Assembly: GCF_023954305.1 (NCBI RefSeq)
Contig: NZ_JAMLIG010000001.1
Coordinates: forward strand, 2,418,001-2,482,000
Direction: 5' to 3'
Length of the DNA stretch: 64,000 nt
Source: Mesorhizobium sp.
GTDB taxonomy: Bacteria; Pseudomonadota; Alphaproteobacteria; Rhizobiales; Rhizobiaceae
This document shows, piece after piece, positions 24,597 through 38,156 of this stretch; position 1 is the stretch's first letter, and every line of letters begins with the position of its first letter. Under the pieces are notes generated by a model that saw only the letters and a list, made by a program, of their open reading frames with translations, did not search any database and had not been told where the DNA came from. Position numbers and translations under genes: made by a program.

Positions 24597-25223
24597 ATGA
24601 GCGGCGACGTCGACCATGCGCGGGTGTCCGCCGCGATCCGCACGGCGGAGAAGTCCACGTCGGGCGAGATCTACTGCGTGCTCGCCCGCTCCAGCGACGG
24701 CTATTTCCATCCGGCGGCGACGGTGCTGTCGGTCGCGATCCTGATCGCCAGCGTGTTCGTCGCGCTCTGGCTCGAAACAAGGTGGGACCAGATCGGCGCC
24801 TTCGCCTTTGCGCTTGCGCAATGCCTGGCGCTGGCGGCCGGGCTCGGCGTGCTGAAAGCGTTTCCGGCGCTGCGCATTCGCTTGGTCCCCAGGCGCGTGC
24901 GCTATGCCAAGGCGCATGCGAACGCGGTGCGCCAGTTCCTGTCGCGCAACGTCCACACGACCAGCGCGCGCACCGGCGTGCTGGTGTTCGTGTCGCTGGC
25001 CGAGCGCTATGCCGAGGTCGTGGCGGATGCGGGAATCAATGCGAAGGTGCCGCAATCCGACTGGAACCGGATCGTCGCCGACCTGACCGCCGCGGCCTCC
25101 GAGGACCGGCTGACGGAAGGTTTCGAAGGGGCGGTCGGCGCGGCCGGGGCGCTGCTCGCCGCGCACTTTCCGTATCACGCCGAAGACCGCAACGAGCTCG
25201 ACGACAGGCTGGTCGAAATCTGA
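24597..25223 (+). CDS. Second TPM-domain membrane protein
   Basis: 208-residue protein of the TPM_phosphatase type (cytoplasmic N-terminal portion EKSTSGEIYCVLARSSD). Two predicted helices (about 40-60 and 64-84) split the domain, and the rest includes HTTSARTGVLVFVSLAERYAEVVADAG, given in outline. The arrangement LemA, secreted TPM protein, membrane TPM protein recurs in rhizobia. It starts 10 bases after the previous stop with GGGGAGG. Confidence 0.85.
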   Translation: MSGDVDHARVSAAIRTAEKSTSGEIYCVLARSSDGYFHPAATVLSVAILIASVFVALWLETRWDQIGAFAFALAQCLALAAGLGVLKAFPALRIRLVPRRVRYAKAHANAVRQFLSRNVHTTSARTGVLVFVSLAERYAEVVADAGINAKVPQSDWNRIVADLTAAASEDRLTEGFEGAVGAAGALLAAHFPYHAEDRNELDDRLVEI

Positions 25224-25295
25224 GTGGAAAAGATTCGGCGCGGCGGTACTGCACGCTTGCGCGGAATCGCCGACGCCGTCTATGGTTAAGCCATC

Positions 25296-25802
25296 ATGAA
25301 AACGCTCACCATAGACATCCGCAAAGCCGAGCCCGGCGATGCGGCCGCGATCGCTTCGATCCATCATGAAGCGTGGCAGGGCGCCTATGCGGGGATCATC
25401 CCGCATCGGGCGCTGGGCGCGATGATCAACCGCCGCGGCGAGAGCTGGTGGGCGGGCGCGATCCGGCGCGCGGCCTCGGTGCTGGTGGTCGAAGTGGGCG
25501 GGACGGTCGCGGGCTACGCCACGATCGGCCGCAACCGGTCGCGCGACCTGAAGCAGGAAGGCGAAATCTACGAGCTCTACGTGAAGCCCGAATACCAGGG
25601 CATCGGCCTCGGCACGCGGCTGTTCCAGGCGGCGCGGGAGCGCCTCCATGCGCACGGACTGAGGGGCCTGGTCGTGTGGGCGCTGGAGGAAAACGACAAC
25701 GCGACGGCGTTCTATCACGGCATCGGCGGCCGCGACGTGGCCGAAGGCGTCGAGATCTTCGACCAGAAGGCACTGCGCAAGATCGCCTTCGTCTGGAAAT
25801 AG
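25296..25802 (+). CDS. GNAT-family N-acetyltransferase
   Basis: 168-residue acetyltransferase. The acetyl-CoA site is YVKPEYQGIGLGTRLFQAA (Q-x-x-G-x-G), preceded by the strand EGEIYELY, with the typical closing LVVWALEENDNATAFYHGIGG. The N-terminus is IRKAEPGDAAAIASIHHEAW. Substrate unknown. It stands 72 bases after the TPM gene and may be transcribed separately. Confidence 0.87.
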   Translation: MKTLTIDIRKAEPGDAAAIASIHHEAWQGAYAGIIPHRALGAMINRRGESWWAGAIRRAASVLVVEVGGTVAGYATIGRNRSRDLKQEGEIYELYVKPEYQGIGLGTRLFQAARERLHAHGLRGLVVWALEENDNATAFYHGIGGRDVAEGVEIFDQKALRKIAFVWK

Positions 25803-25815
25803 GCTGCTTCCGGGC

Positions 25816-26418
25816 CTATTCGACGCCGGCCTTGTCCTCGAAATAGCTGGTCGCCTGGATGTCGGTGTTGCGGCGGCTGCCGTGCCACATCGGCTCGGCG
25901 TAGCGGCAGGCGAAATCGCGGGCCTCCTCATCCGCGACCTTGCGCGCCAGCACATTGGCGTCCTTGTTGGCCGTCGCTTCGACATAGCCGACGACGCAGG
26001 CCTCGCCCTCATCCTTCTGTCCGACCTTCGAGACCACCAGAACCTGGACCTCCGGCAGCGGGTCGCCCTTGTCGTCGGTGCCGGACGAGACGAACCAGCG
26101 GCGGATGGCGGCGACGGGTACGCCGCCGTCGAGCCGCCATTCGACCGTGTCGCCGGCGTGGTTGAAGCCGGTGAAGGTCTCGAAGGCCCCCTTCTCGTAC
26201 CAGGGGCCGACATGGCCGTAGAACGCCGACTGGCGCAGGTCGCCCTCGGCGAAGCGGATCACGTAGTCGCCATAGCCCTTGCAGATCCAGGTACCGCCGA
26301 GGTCGTCCGTCTCGACCTCGCGGCAGTCCTTTTCGAAGTCGACCTTGGTGTAGGCGCTTTCGGCGGCATATGCCGCCATCGACGACGCCAGGAGCAGGAC
26401 GCCGGCCAATATGCGCAT
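25816..26418 (-). CDS. Secreted hypothetical protein
   Basis: 200-residue protein with signal peptide MRILAGVLLLASSMAAYA and likely cleavage before AESAY. The mature part contains four cysteines (EKDCREV, TWICKGY, GEACVVGY, DFACRYAE), perhaps two disulfides. It resembles a rhizobial family of uncharacterised periplasmic proteins. The start at 26418 is preferred; upstream in-frame codons add a non-signal sequence. It is divergent from ppa. Confidence 0.7.
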   Translation of the reverse strand: MRILAGVLLLASSMAAYAAESAYTKVDFEKDCREVETDDLGGTWICKGYGDYVIRFAEGDLRQSAFYGHVGPWYEKGAFETFTGFNHAGDTVEWRLDGGVPVAAIRRWFVSSGTDDKGDPLPEVQVLVVSKVGQKDEGEACVVGYVEATANKDANVLARKVADEEARDFACRYAEPMWHGSRRNTDIQATSYFEDKAGVE

Positions 26419-26534
26419 ACGGGTTCCTCCGGTGGAACAGTCATTCTTGGCGCCCGGCGGGCCGGCGTCAATGCAGCCGCTTGCGCTGCAGCGCACAAAA
26501 AGGTAGCTGCTGCGCCGAAACGTGGAGCCCTCAC

Positions 26535-27068
26535 ATGCGCATCGACGCCATTCCGATCGGAAACAATCCGCCAGAGGACGTGAACGTCATCATCGAGGTG
26601 CCGATCGGCGGCCAGCCGATCAAATACGAGATGAACAAGGAGGCCGGCACGCTGTTCGTCGACCGCTTCCTCTACACGCCGATGGCCTATCCCGGGAACT
26701 ACGGCTTCGTGCCGCACACGCTGTCGGGCGACGGCGACCCGGTGGACGTGCTGGTCTGCAACACGCGCGAACTGATGCCCGGCTGCTACATCAATGTCCG
26801 GCCGATCGGCGTGCTGATCATGGAGGACAATGCCGGCCAGGACGAGAAGGTGATCGCCGTGCCGATGCCGAAGCTCACCCGCCGCTACGAGAAGATCCTC
26901 AACTACACCGACCTGCCGGAAATCACGCTGCAGCAGGTGGAGCACTTCTTCTCGCACTACAAGGATCTGGAGCCCGGCAAGTGGGTGAAGATCGGCGGCT
27001 GGCACGACGCCGCGCGCGCCCGGCAGATGATCGCCGAGGGGATCGAGCGGGCGAAGAAGGCGAAGTAG
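26535..27068 (+). CDS. ppa: Inorganic pyrophosphatase
   Basis: 177-residue family I soluble pyrophosphatase hydrolysing PPi to phosphate. Motifs include VIIEVPIGGQPIKYEMNK (outline), the signature DGDPVDVLV with its Mg-binding aspartates, and KIGGWHDAARAR. Length and composition match proteobacterial Ppa. The ATG at 26535 is the only start that gives the standard N-terminus MRIDAIPIG. It may support the PRPP and acyl-CoA reactions nearby but is a housekeeping gene. Confidence 0.95.
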   Translation: MRIDAIPIGNNPPEDVNVIIEVPIGGQPIKYEMNKEAGTLFVDRFLYTPMAYPGNYGFVPHTLSGDGDPVDVLVCNTRELMPGCYINVRPIGVLIMEDNAGQDEKVIAVPMPKLTRRYEKILNYTDLPEITLQQVEHFFSHYKDLEPGKWVKIGGWHDAARARQMIAEGIERAKKAK

Positions 27069-27084
27069 GGTCGAAGGCCGGCTC

Positions 27085-27402
27085 TCAACTGCCCGGCAGC
27101 AGGCCGGCGATCCGTTTCGCCAGCGCGTCGGGGTCGCCTTCGACGCTGACCGTCTTGAGGCGCGAGGTGCCGCCCGCGGTCACCGACACCGAGCGGCGAG
27201 GCACGCCCAGCCACTCCGCCATCAGCCGCTCGAGGGCGGTATTGGCGGCGCCCTTTTCCGGAACGGCGCGGACGCGGGCAGCCAGATAGGCCGCGCCGTC
27301 CGACGCCGCCGCCACGCCCTCGATGCGGTCGGCGGAGGATTTCGGCGTCAGCCGGACGCGGATCTCGATGCGGCCCGCCGCCTGGCGGACGGGCAGATCC
27401 AT
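27085..27402 (-). CDS. DUF167 (YggU) family protein
   Basis: 105-residue protein: RIEVRLTPKSSADRIEG-like strand, then AYLAARVRAVPEKGAANTAL and GTSRLKTVSVEGD, the hallmark of the YggU/DUF167 family. Function unknown. It begins one base after the yggT stop, a conserved pairing across Proteobacteria. Confidence 0.88.
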   Translation of the reverse strand: MDLPVRQAAGRIEIRVRLTPKSSADRIEGVAAASDGAAYLAARVRAVPEKGAANTALERLMAEWLGVPRRSVSVTAGGTSRLKTVSVEGDPDALAKRIAGLLPGS

Positions 27403-27403
27403 C

Positions 27404-27697
27404 TCAGGACAGGAGCGCCGGCGCGATCGTCGTCAGGATCAGCTGGCGGACGAAGAACAGGATGAGCAGCAGGACGATCGGCGAGATGTCGATGCCGCCG
27501 AGATCCGGCAGGAAGCGCCGGATCGGCCGCAGGGCCGGCTCGGTCACCCGGTAGAGGAAATCTGCGACCATGGCGACGAACTGGTTGCGCGTGTTGATCA
27601 CGTTGAAGGCGAACAGCCAGGAGAAGATCGCCGACAGGATGATCAGCCACCAGTAGATGTCGAGCGCCAGAATGATGGTCTGGATGAGGGCCAGCAT
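27404..27697 (-). CDS. yggT: YggT-family membrane protein
   Basis: 97-residue integral membrane protein with two hydrophobic segments (LALIQTIILALDIYWWLIIL and SPIVLLLILFFVRQLIL) around the conserved loop FLYRVTEPALRPIRRFLP. The family is linked by context to cell-division and osmotic functions but is not biochemically defined. The ATG at 27697 is used; the longer frame adds an unrelated N-terminus. Confidence 0.88.
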   Translation of the reverse strand: MLALIQTIILALDIYWWLIILSAIFSWLFAFNVINTRNQFVAMVADFLYRVTEPALRPIRRFLPDLGGIDISPIVLLLILFFVRQLILTTIAPALLS

Positions 27698-27828
27698 GAA
27701 CGTCTCCGTGATCGTCGCGCACATGTAGCCACTGCGGGCGGGAGCGGCAAGGGCGGGCGCCGCGGCATCGCGCATTGCGCTTGACAGGAGAGGGGGCCCG
27801 CACATAAATGCCGCCCATCCGCTGGAAC

Positions 27829-27904
<76 letters not shown>

Positions 27905-28011
27905 GCGGATTTTCCCAGACGACCGACCACATGTCGCGCTCATCGAAGCTCCGCATATCCCGCGGCTGATCAGCGCTTCCATCCATCCCGACGCCGGTCC
28001 CGTCTCGTCGA

Positions 28012-28025
28012 TTGATGCGCATCAA
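28012..28025. promoter_or_regulatory. FNR/FixK-type box upstream of groEL
   Basis: TTGATGCGCATCAA is a perfect match to TTGAT-N4-ATCAA. Its centre is about 59 bases before the groEL ATG. A class II promoter (-41.5) would start transcription near 28060, leaving a short leader that carries the GGAGG site. Confidence 0.8.
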
Positions 28026-28077
28026 AGCCGCCGGAATGGACCCTGCTAGCCTGAACGCCACGGTTTCGGAGGCGGCC

Positions 28078-29700
<1,623 letters not shown>

Positions 29701-29717
29701 ACCTGCGGGCCGGACGG

Positions 29718-30821
29718 ATGACCGCCGGTTCCCGCTTCCCTGGCGCGCGTGAAGGTCGCATCCTGCCACTCATGGTGCCGACGATGACACATCCGGAGGA
29801 TGGCGCGGAGCTGGCGGAGAAGGTGAGCTTCCTCGCCGAGCCGGCCGCGTATGGCCAAGCGACGCGCCGGGTCGAGGCTCGCGAGACGCATATGTCGTGG
29901 GTCTTTCTGACCGACGACCGGGTCTACAAGCTGAAGAAACCGGTGCGGCACGCGTTTCTCGACTTCAGCACCGTGTCCAAGCGCCGCTTCTTCTGCGAGG
30001 AGGAGCTGCGGCTGAACCGGCGGCTCGCGGCGGCGACCTACCGGCGGGTGGTTCCGCTCTGCCGCGACGGTTCGGGCGGCCTCACCCTCGGCGGCGAGGG
30101 GCGCGCGGTCGATTGGCTGGTCGAGATGAGCCGGCTGCCCCAGGCCGACATGCTGGACGAGCGGATCCGGAGCGGTCGGGTTGCCGTGCCCGAGATCGAG
30201 CGGATCGGCGGCCTGCTGGCGGATTTCTACGCCGGGCTGAAGCTCGAGACGGCGGACGGCGGCGCCTACCTGCGCCATCTCGTCAACGAGCAGCGCATCA
30301 ACCGCGAGATCCTGCTGCGGCCGGAATTCGGCCTGGCCGACATCGCCTCCGACGAGCTTGCCAAGGTGGACGGCCTTATGCAGCGAGCGGAGCCGTGGAT
30401 CGCGGCGAGGCTTGCCGACGGCGCGATCGTCGAATGCCATGGCGACCTGCGGCCGGAGCACGTCTGCCTGGTGCAGCCTCCCCAGATCATCGACTGCCTG
30501 GAGTTCAACCGGTCGATGCGCATCATGGACCCCTATGACGAGATCAACTATCTCGGCATGGAGTGCGACATGCTGGGCGCAGCCTGGATCCGGCCGCTCG
30601 TCAATCGCGCGCTCGACGGCCGGCTGCCGACACGCCCGATCGCGCCGCTTATGGCGCTCTATGGCGGGTTTCGCGCTCTGCTGAGGGCGCGCCTGTGCAT
30701 TGCGCACCTGCTCGAGACGCCAATACGCCACGCGGAAAAGTGGCGGCCGCTTGCGATCCGCTACATTCGCCAGGCGCACAAGGAATGTTCAATCCTCGAT
30801 TCCGAGCAGATCGGAGATTGA
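29718..30821 (+). CDS. Aminoglycoside phosphotransferase-like protein (COG2187 type)
   Basis: 367-residue protein kinase-like fold. The N-terminal lobe is preceded by the motif VYKLKKPVRHAFLDF. The Brenner-type catalytic loop is ECHGDLRPEHVCL, and the metal site follows in IIDCLEFNRSMRIMDPYDEI (outline). This family is frequent in low-oxygen and PHB-type stress clusters, and its natural substrate is unknown. ATG at 29718 is used; 29772 is an in-frame alternative. The last 33 bases overlap the convergent PRPP synthetase gene. Confidence 0.78.
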   Translation: MTAGSRFPGAREGRILPLMVPTMTHPEDGAELAEKVSFLAEPAAYGQATRRVEARETHMSWVFLTDDRVYKLKKPVRHAFLDFSTVSKRRFFCEEELRLNRRLAAATYRRVVPLCRDGSGGLTLGGEGRAVDWLVEMSRLPQADMLDERIRSGRVAVPEIERIGGLLADFYAGLKLETADGGAYLRHLVNEQRINREILLRPEFGLADIASDELAKVDGLMQRAEPWIAARLADGAIVECHGDLRPEHVCLVQPPQIIDCLEFNRSMRIMDPYDEINYLGMECDMLGAAWIRPLVNRALDGRLPTRPIAPLMALYGGFRALLRARLCIAHLLETPIRHAEKWRPLAIRYIRQAHKECSILDSEQIGD

Positions 30822-31778
30822 AGCGTTCGAATGGAGGCGTCGGATGGCCTCGCCGATCAGCGGGCCGACCGAAACGATGTCCAGCCGCGCCGCAGGATGG
30901 TCGGCCTTGGCGCGGGCCGCCGATGCGGCGCTGTCGGTGACGATGATGCGGTCGATGGCGGGGCTGGCGAACAGGGCAGCCGCACCCTTGCCGAACAGCC
31001 CGTGTGCCGCGATGGCATAGACGGAGCTGGCCCCGCGTTCGCGGCAGGCGAGCGCGGCCCGCAGCATGGTCCCGCCCGAGCTGATCATGTCGTCGACGAT
31101 GAACACGGTAGAACCGGCCACGTCGCCCGCGAAAAGGTCACCCGACACGACGCCCCGGCTTCGCCGCTTCTCCATGAAGCCGAACCCGGCCCCCGTCCCG
31201 GTTTCGGCTTCGAACATTTCCTTGAGCAGTTGGGCGCGTTTCACGCCGCCGCCATCCGGGGAGAAGACGGTCACGCGCGCGCCGCCCAACCGACGCATGG
31301 CGGGCACGAAAAGTTTCCGCGTATCCAGATGGATGCTCTCGCAGCGGAAGGCGTTCTGGAACGCCGCGAAATTGTGAACGTCGAGCGTGACGATGCGGCT
31401 GGTGCCGACCGCCTCGAACAGCTGCGCGACATAGCGCGTGGTGACGGGATCGCGCGCCTTGGTCTGCCGTTCCTTTCGCGCATAGGCGAGGTACGGGACA
31501 ACCGCCGTGACATGAGACGCGCCGTTTTCGCGGCATGTCGCCAGGAAGAACAGAAGCTTGCACAGCTTGTCGTTGACGGACGCGCCGCCGCCGGCGAGGC
31601 TCTGCAGCACGTAGACGTCCTTACCGCGCACGCTGACGAGCGGACGCGCCTTGTGCTCGCCGTCCTCGAAGTCCCGCTCCTCATGCGGGTCGAGCGTCAC
31701 CTGCAGGGCTTGCGCCGTTGCGGCGCCCAGTTCCGCCGTATCGTTCAAGGCGAAGAAACGCATATCATTTACTCGCAT
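30789..31778 (-). CDS. prs: Ribose-phosphate pyrophosphokinase (divergent copy)
   Basis: 329-residue PRPP synthetase homologue. Segments: RDFEDGEHKARPLVSVRGKDV, VVPYLAYARKERQTKARDPVT, TVFSPDGGGVKRAQ and the PRPP-binding loop VFIVDDMISSGGTML (each given in part). Housekeeping Prs has PYFGYARQDR and DDMIDTGGT, so this copy is diverged. A second start, MRFFALND at 31763, is possible. It forms a minus-strand operon with the phosphoribosyltransferase and hydrolase genes upstream, and it overlaps the convergent kinase gene. Confidence 0.87.
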   Translation of the reverse strand: MRVNDMRFFALNDTAELGAATAQALQVTLDPHEERDFEDGEHKARPLVSVRGKDVYVLQSLAGGGASVNDKLCKLLFFLATCRENGASHVTAVVPYLAYARKERQTKARDPVTTRYVAQLFEAVGTSRIVTLDVHNFAAFQNAFRCESIHLDTRKLFVPAMRRLGGARVTVFSPDGGGVKRAQLLKEMFEAETGTGAGFGFMEKRRSRGVVSGDLFAGDVAGSTVFIVDDMISSGGTMLRAALACRERGASSVYAIAAHGLFGKGAAALFASPAIDRIIVTDSAASAARAKADHPAARLDIVSVGPLIGEAIRRLHSNASISDLLGIED

Positions 31779-31795
31779 GTTCCCGCATGGTTCGG

Positions 31796-31809
31796 TTGAT
31801 CCGCGTCAA
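31796..31809. promoter_or_regulatory. FNR/FixK-like box before prs
   Basis: TTGATCCGCGTCAA has one change from TTGAT-N4-ATCAA. It overlaps the last codons of the phosphoribosyltransferase and lies only 18 bases before the longer prs start, too close for an ordinary class II promoter unless prs starts at 31763 or later. Confidence 0.4.
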
Positions 31810-32491
31810 GAGGGACGCGGAGGGGTGTCCGGCGTTTGTCCGCCAGTCACCCTTGCCCGGGCGGCGTCCATGAGGGCGATCACGTCCTGGTCCTTCAGCT
31901 GCCGAAAGTCGCGATAATAGAGGCCGATCGCCTGGAAGTAGGCCGGCTCCTCGAGGCAGACGACCTCGTCGGCCTCGTTCCTCAGCGCCTCGATCGTATC
32001 CGGCGGCGCGACGGGGACCGCCAGGACGATGCTCGACGGCTTGCGGCGCCGCAGGCCGCGGATCGCGGCCCGGATCGTCGCGCCCGTCGCGATGCCGTCA
32101 TCGACGACGATCGCGACCTTTCCTTCGACGTCGACCGGCGGTCGATCGCCGACATAGGCGCGGCGGCGACGCTCGATCTCAGCGAGCTCCGCCCGGCAGA
32201 CCGCGTCGAATTCCTTCTCCGAGACGAGGGCGTGGCGGATGATGTCCTCGTTGCGGACGACGAGGGGGCTGTTGCCGTCGATGACCGCGCCCATGGCGAG
32301 CTCGGGTTGGGCGGGCACCCGATCTTGCGCACGAGGAGCAGGTCGAGAGGCGCATCGAGGAACGCGGCCACCTCCGCCGCGACCGGGACGCCGCCGCGGG
32401 GCAGGGCCAGAACAACGACATTCTTCCCGCGATAGCGCTTGAGCGTTTCGGCGAGACGCAAACCGGCTTTGGAACGGTCGTCGAAAGGCAT
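31806..32491 (-). pseudogene. Phosphoribosyltransferase gene with a one-base frameshift
   Basis: Two frames together make a complete purine/pyrimidine-type phosphoribosyltransferase. The first 60 or so codons give MPFDDRSKAGLRLAETLKRY through LLLVRKIG. The rest, in the next frame, gives AQPELAMGAVIDGN, the PRPP loop VAIVVDDGIATGATIRAA and a complete C-terminus. The break is at 32318-32320, where the minus strand reads ATCGGGTGCCC; one extra G would restore VRKIGVPAQPELAMGAV. This is a homopolymer-length change, so it is either real inactivation or a sequencing error. It sits 3 bases after the hydrolase and 27 before prs in the operon. Confidence 0.8.
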
Positions 32492-32494
32492 GGA

Positions 32495-33196
32495 TCACTC
32501 TCCCGGTCGAGAGCCTGTCGGCCCAATCAGATGCTGCTGGAACCAGGTGCGCGCCTCGGCCACGACCGCGTCGAGCGCGCCGGGTTCCGGAAAGAGATGG
32601 CTGGCGCCGGGAATCACCCGCAATTCAACCGGCCCGGCGAGGCGTGCCAATGCCGTTCTGTTGAGTGCGAGAACGTCATAATCGTCGCCGCCGACGATCA
32701 GGAGGGTCGGCGCGCGCACTTCCTCGAGCGCCGCGTCGGCCAGATCCGGCCGCCCGCCGCGCGATACCACGGCGCCGACCCGGTCGCCGAGGGACGCTGT
32801 GGCAACGAGGGCGGCGGCAGCGCCCGTGCTGGCACCGAACAGTCCGATGCTCAGCCCCGCCGTCTCCGGCGCATCGGAAATCCACGACAGAGCCGAGATC
32901 AGGCGGCCGGCAAGCAAGGGGATGTCAAAGACATTGGCGCGATCCGCCTCCTCGTCCGATGTCAGAAGGTCGAACAGCAGGGTGGCGATGCCGGAGCGAT
33001 TGAGCGCTTCGGCGACATAGATGTTGCGGGGGCTCAATCGGCTGGAGCCGCTGCCATGGGCGAAGACCACAACGGCGCGCGGGACGGCAGGAAGACGCAG
33101 CGAGCCCGGCAGCCCGACGGGAGGGATCGATACCTCGACGGTTCGGGTCGGGGTGTCCCGTCGGTCGGCGTGTCGGTCGGTGTCGCTATCGCTCAT
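32495..33196 (-). CDS. Alpha/beta hydrolase (dienelactone hydrolase-like)
   Basis: 233-residue hydrolase with the motifs VVFAHGSGSSRLSPRN (oxyanion region), nucleophile elbow GLFGASTGAAAAL, LLIVGGDDYDV (acid) and PGASHLFPEPGAL (His). The fold matches the DLH/alpha-beta family that recurs next to phosphoribosyltransferases in stress clusters. The first 20 residues are charged and disordered. It heads the minus-strand operon, and a perfect-spacing FNR-like box lies upstream at 33328-33341. Confidence 0.85.
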   Translation of the reverse strand: MSDSDTDRHADRRDTPTRTVEVSIPPVGLPGSLRLPAVPRAVVVFAHGSGSSRLSPRNIYVAEALNRSGIATLLFDLLTSDEEADRANVFDIPLLAGRLISALSWISDAPETAGLSIGLFGASTGAAAALVATASLGDRVGAVVSRGGRPDLADAALEEVRAPTLLIVGGDDYDVLALNRTALARLAGPVELRVIPGASHLFPEPGALDAVVAEARTWFQQHLIGPTGSRPGE

Positions 33197-33327
33197 GGTG
33201 AAAGGCCACTGCCGGTCGAGATCGGGATACGTCCTCCAGGATCGGCTTCAGCGAACCCGCCGGACCTCTTGGGACCTCCCGTCCGTTCCACTTTCTAACA
33301 TTCAGGCAGCCGCCGCCTCCCGGCGCA

Positions 33328-33341
33328 TTGATCCGCGTCAA
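33328..33341. promoter_or_regulatory. FNR/FixK-like box for the hydrolase-PRTase-prs operon
   Basis: TTGATCCGCGTCAA, the same 14-mer as the box at 31796. The centre is about 138 bases from the hydrolase ATG, and a class II start site near 33293 would place AATGTTAGA at the -10 position on the minus strand. Confidence 0.6.
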
Positions 33342-33455
33342 CGAGCGGGGAAAGGGTCGGGGCGCGAGCTTCCCGGCATTCGGCGAGCGAAGACGCGGCC
33401 TTTGGAGCAGGTGACGAGCGTGGGGCGCGGCTCTCGCTGCGGCGCGGATGCAGAA

Positions 33456-33469
33456 ATGATCTGAATCAA
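33456..33469. promoter_or_regulatory. FNR/FixK-like box before the L,D-transpeptidase
   Basis: ATGATCTGAATCAA differs from TTGAT-N4-ATCAA at one base. It lies about 68 bases upstream of the ATG at 33531. This is the weakest half-site of the four boxes. Confidence 0.5.
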
Positions 33470-33530
33470 GGCGGTTCGCCGCCGCGATCTCCATCAAGCA
33501 GGAGTTGTACCGGGCTCGTTTCGGGTGGAG

Positions 33531-33965
33531 ATGGAAATCGTGCGTTTCTCGGTCGTTGCGATTGGCCTTGCGCTCGCGCTGCTGCGGCCGCTCGCTGCCG
33601 AGGCCGCCGAGCTCGGTGTGCGGATCGACCTGTCCGAGCAGATCATGACCGTCGAGGTCGACGGCATTCCCGCCTATGCATGGCCGGTGTCGACCGCCCG
33701 TCGGGGCTATCGCACACCGACCGGCCGGTTCCGCCCGGTCCGGCTGGAGCGGGTGTGGTATTCGCGCAAGTATGACAACGCTCCCATGCCGCACTCGATC
33801 TTCTTCCATGGCGGCTACGCCATTCACGGTACGACGGAGATCAGGTCGCTTGGCCGCCCGGTTTCGCACGGATGCGTCAGGCTCCACCCCGACAATGCCC
33901 GCGTCCTGTTCGGTCTGGTCAGGTCCTATGGACCTGGATCGACGATCATCGCGATCTCGCAATGA
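33531..33965 (+). CDS. L,D-transpeptidase (YkuD domain)
   Basis: 144-residue secreted enzyme with an N-terminal hydrophobic signal (VVAIGLALALLRPLAAEA). It is expected to cross-link peptidoglycan 3-3 or attach envelope proteins. The YkuD catalytic motif SHGCVRL carries Cys115, preceded by the conserved His in GYAIHGTTEI. A GTG at 33540, with GGAG nine bases upstream, is a serious alternative start; the signal peptide is kept either way. Divergent from the hydrolase operon and preceded by an FNR-like box. Confidence 0.87.
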   Translation: MEIVRFSVVAIGLALALLRPLAAEAAELGVRIDLSEQIMTVEVDGIPAYAWPVSTARRGYRTPTGRFRPVRLERVWYSRKYDNAPMPHSIFFHGGYAIHGTTEIRSLGRPVSHGCVRLHPDNARVLFGLVRSYGPGSTIIAISQ

Positions 33966-34072
33966 CGCGACACTGCCAGCTGAGGAGGTCACGCGCTGGT
34001 GGCCGTAGACGTTTCCCGCCCCGGCAGGATGGTTTTCCCTGTCGGGACTGAATTTCGCGGGCTCTCGAATGC

Positions 34073-37879
<3,807 letters not shown>

Positions 37880-37910
37880 GACCTGTCCTTAATGCGACGA
37901 GGTCTTCGTC

Positions 37911-37930
37911 ACATAAAGACATCTTTATGT
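37911..37930. promoter_or_regulatory. Palindromic operator upstream of metH
   Basis: Nine-base arms ACATAAAGA and TCTTTATGT are separated by two bases, a perfect inverted repeat 32-51 bases before the metH start. It resembles the sites attributed to ArsR-type SahR/SamR regulators of the methionine cycle, recalled and not checked. No regulator gene is adjacent. Confidence 0.6.
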
Positions 37931-37961
37931 CAACATGCCAATCGGAATTGGCTGGAAGGGA

Positions 37962-38156
37962 TTATCCGGTCGGCAGCTCCTCGATCAGTTCCGCGAACAG
38001 GCGGCGCAATGTGCGTGCGCCGGCAACGCCGTCATGGCCCGCCAGGCGTTCGATCTGCGCGCGGGCGGCGGCGGCCATATCGGTGTCCGGCGGCTGTGCG
38101 ACCAGCCAGCACAGGAAGATCTCTTCCGGCGAGGGCAGCGGCCGCATCAGTCCCAT
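37962..38156 (-). CDS. Small unknown protein downstream of the B12 riboswitch (ORF A)
   Basis: 64-residue frame starting ATG 38154-38156: MGLMRPLPSPEEIFLCWLV, then ARAQIERLAGHDGVAG and a Leu/Glu-rich helix ending LIEELPTG. It overlaps the stop of ORF B, so the two could be co-translated. It resembles nothing I can name. Coding bias looks plausible, but short length leaves real doubt. Confidence 0.45.
   Translation of the reverse strand: MGLMRPLPSPEEIFLCWLVAQPPDTDMAAAARAQIERLAGHDGVAGARTLRRLFAELIEELPTG

Larger units (their letters stand above)
33197..33530. other. Divergent regulatory gap with two FNR/FixK-like boxes
   Basis: 334 bases without a gene. It contains the boxes at 33328-33341 (facing the hydrolase operon) and 33456-33469 (facing the L,D-transpeptidase). 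The remainder is GC-rich and shows no other strong signal. Confidence 0.6.
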
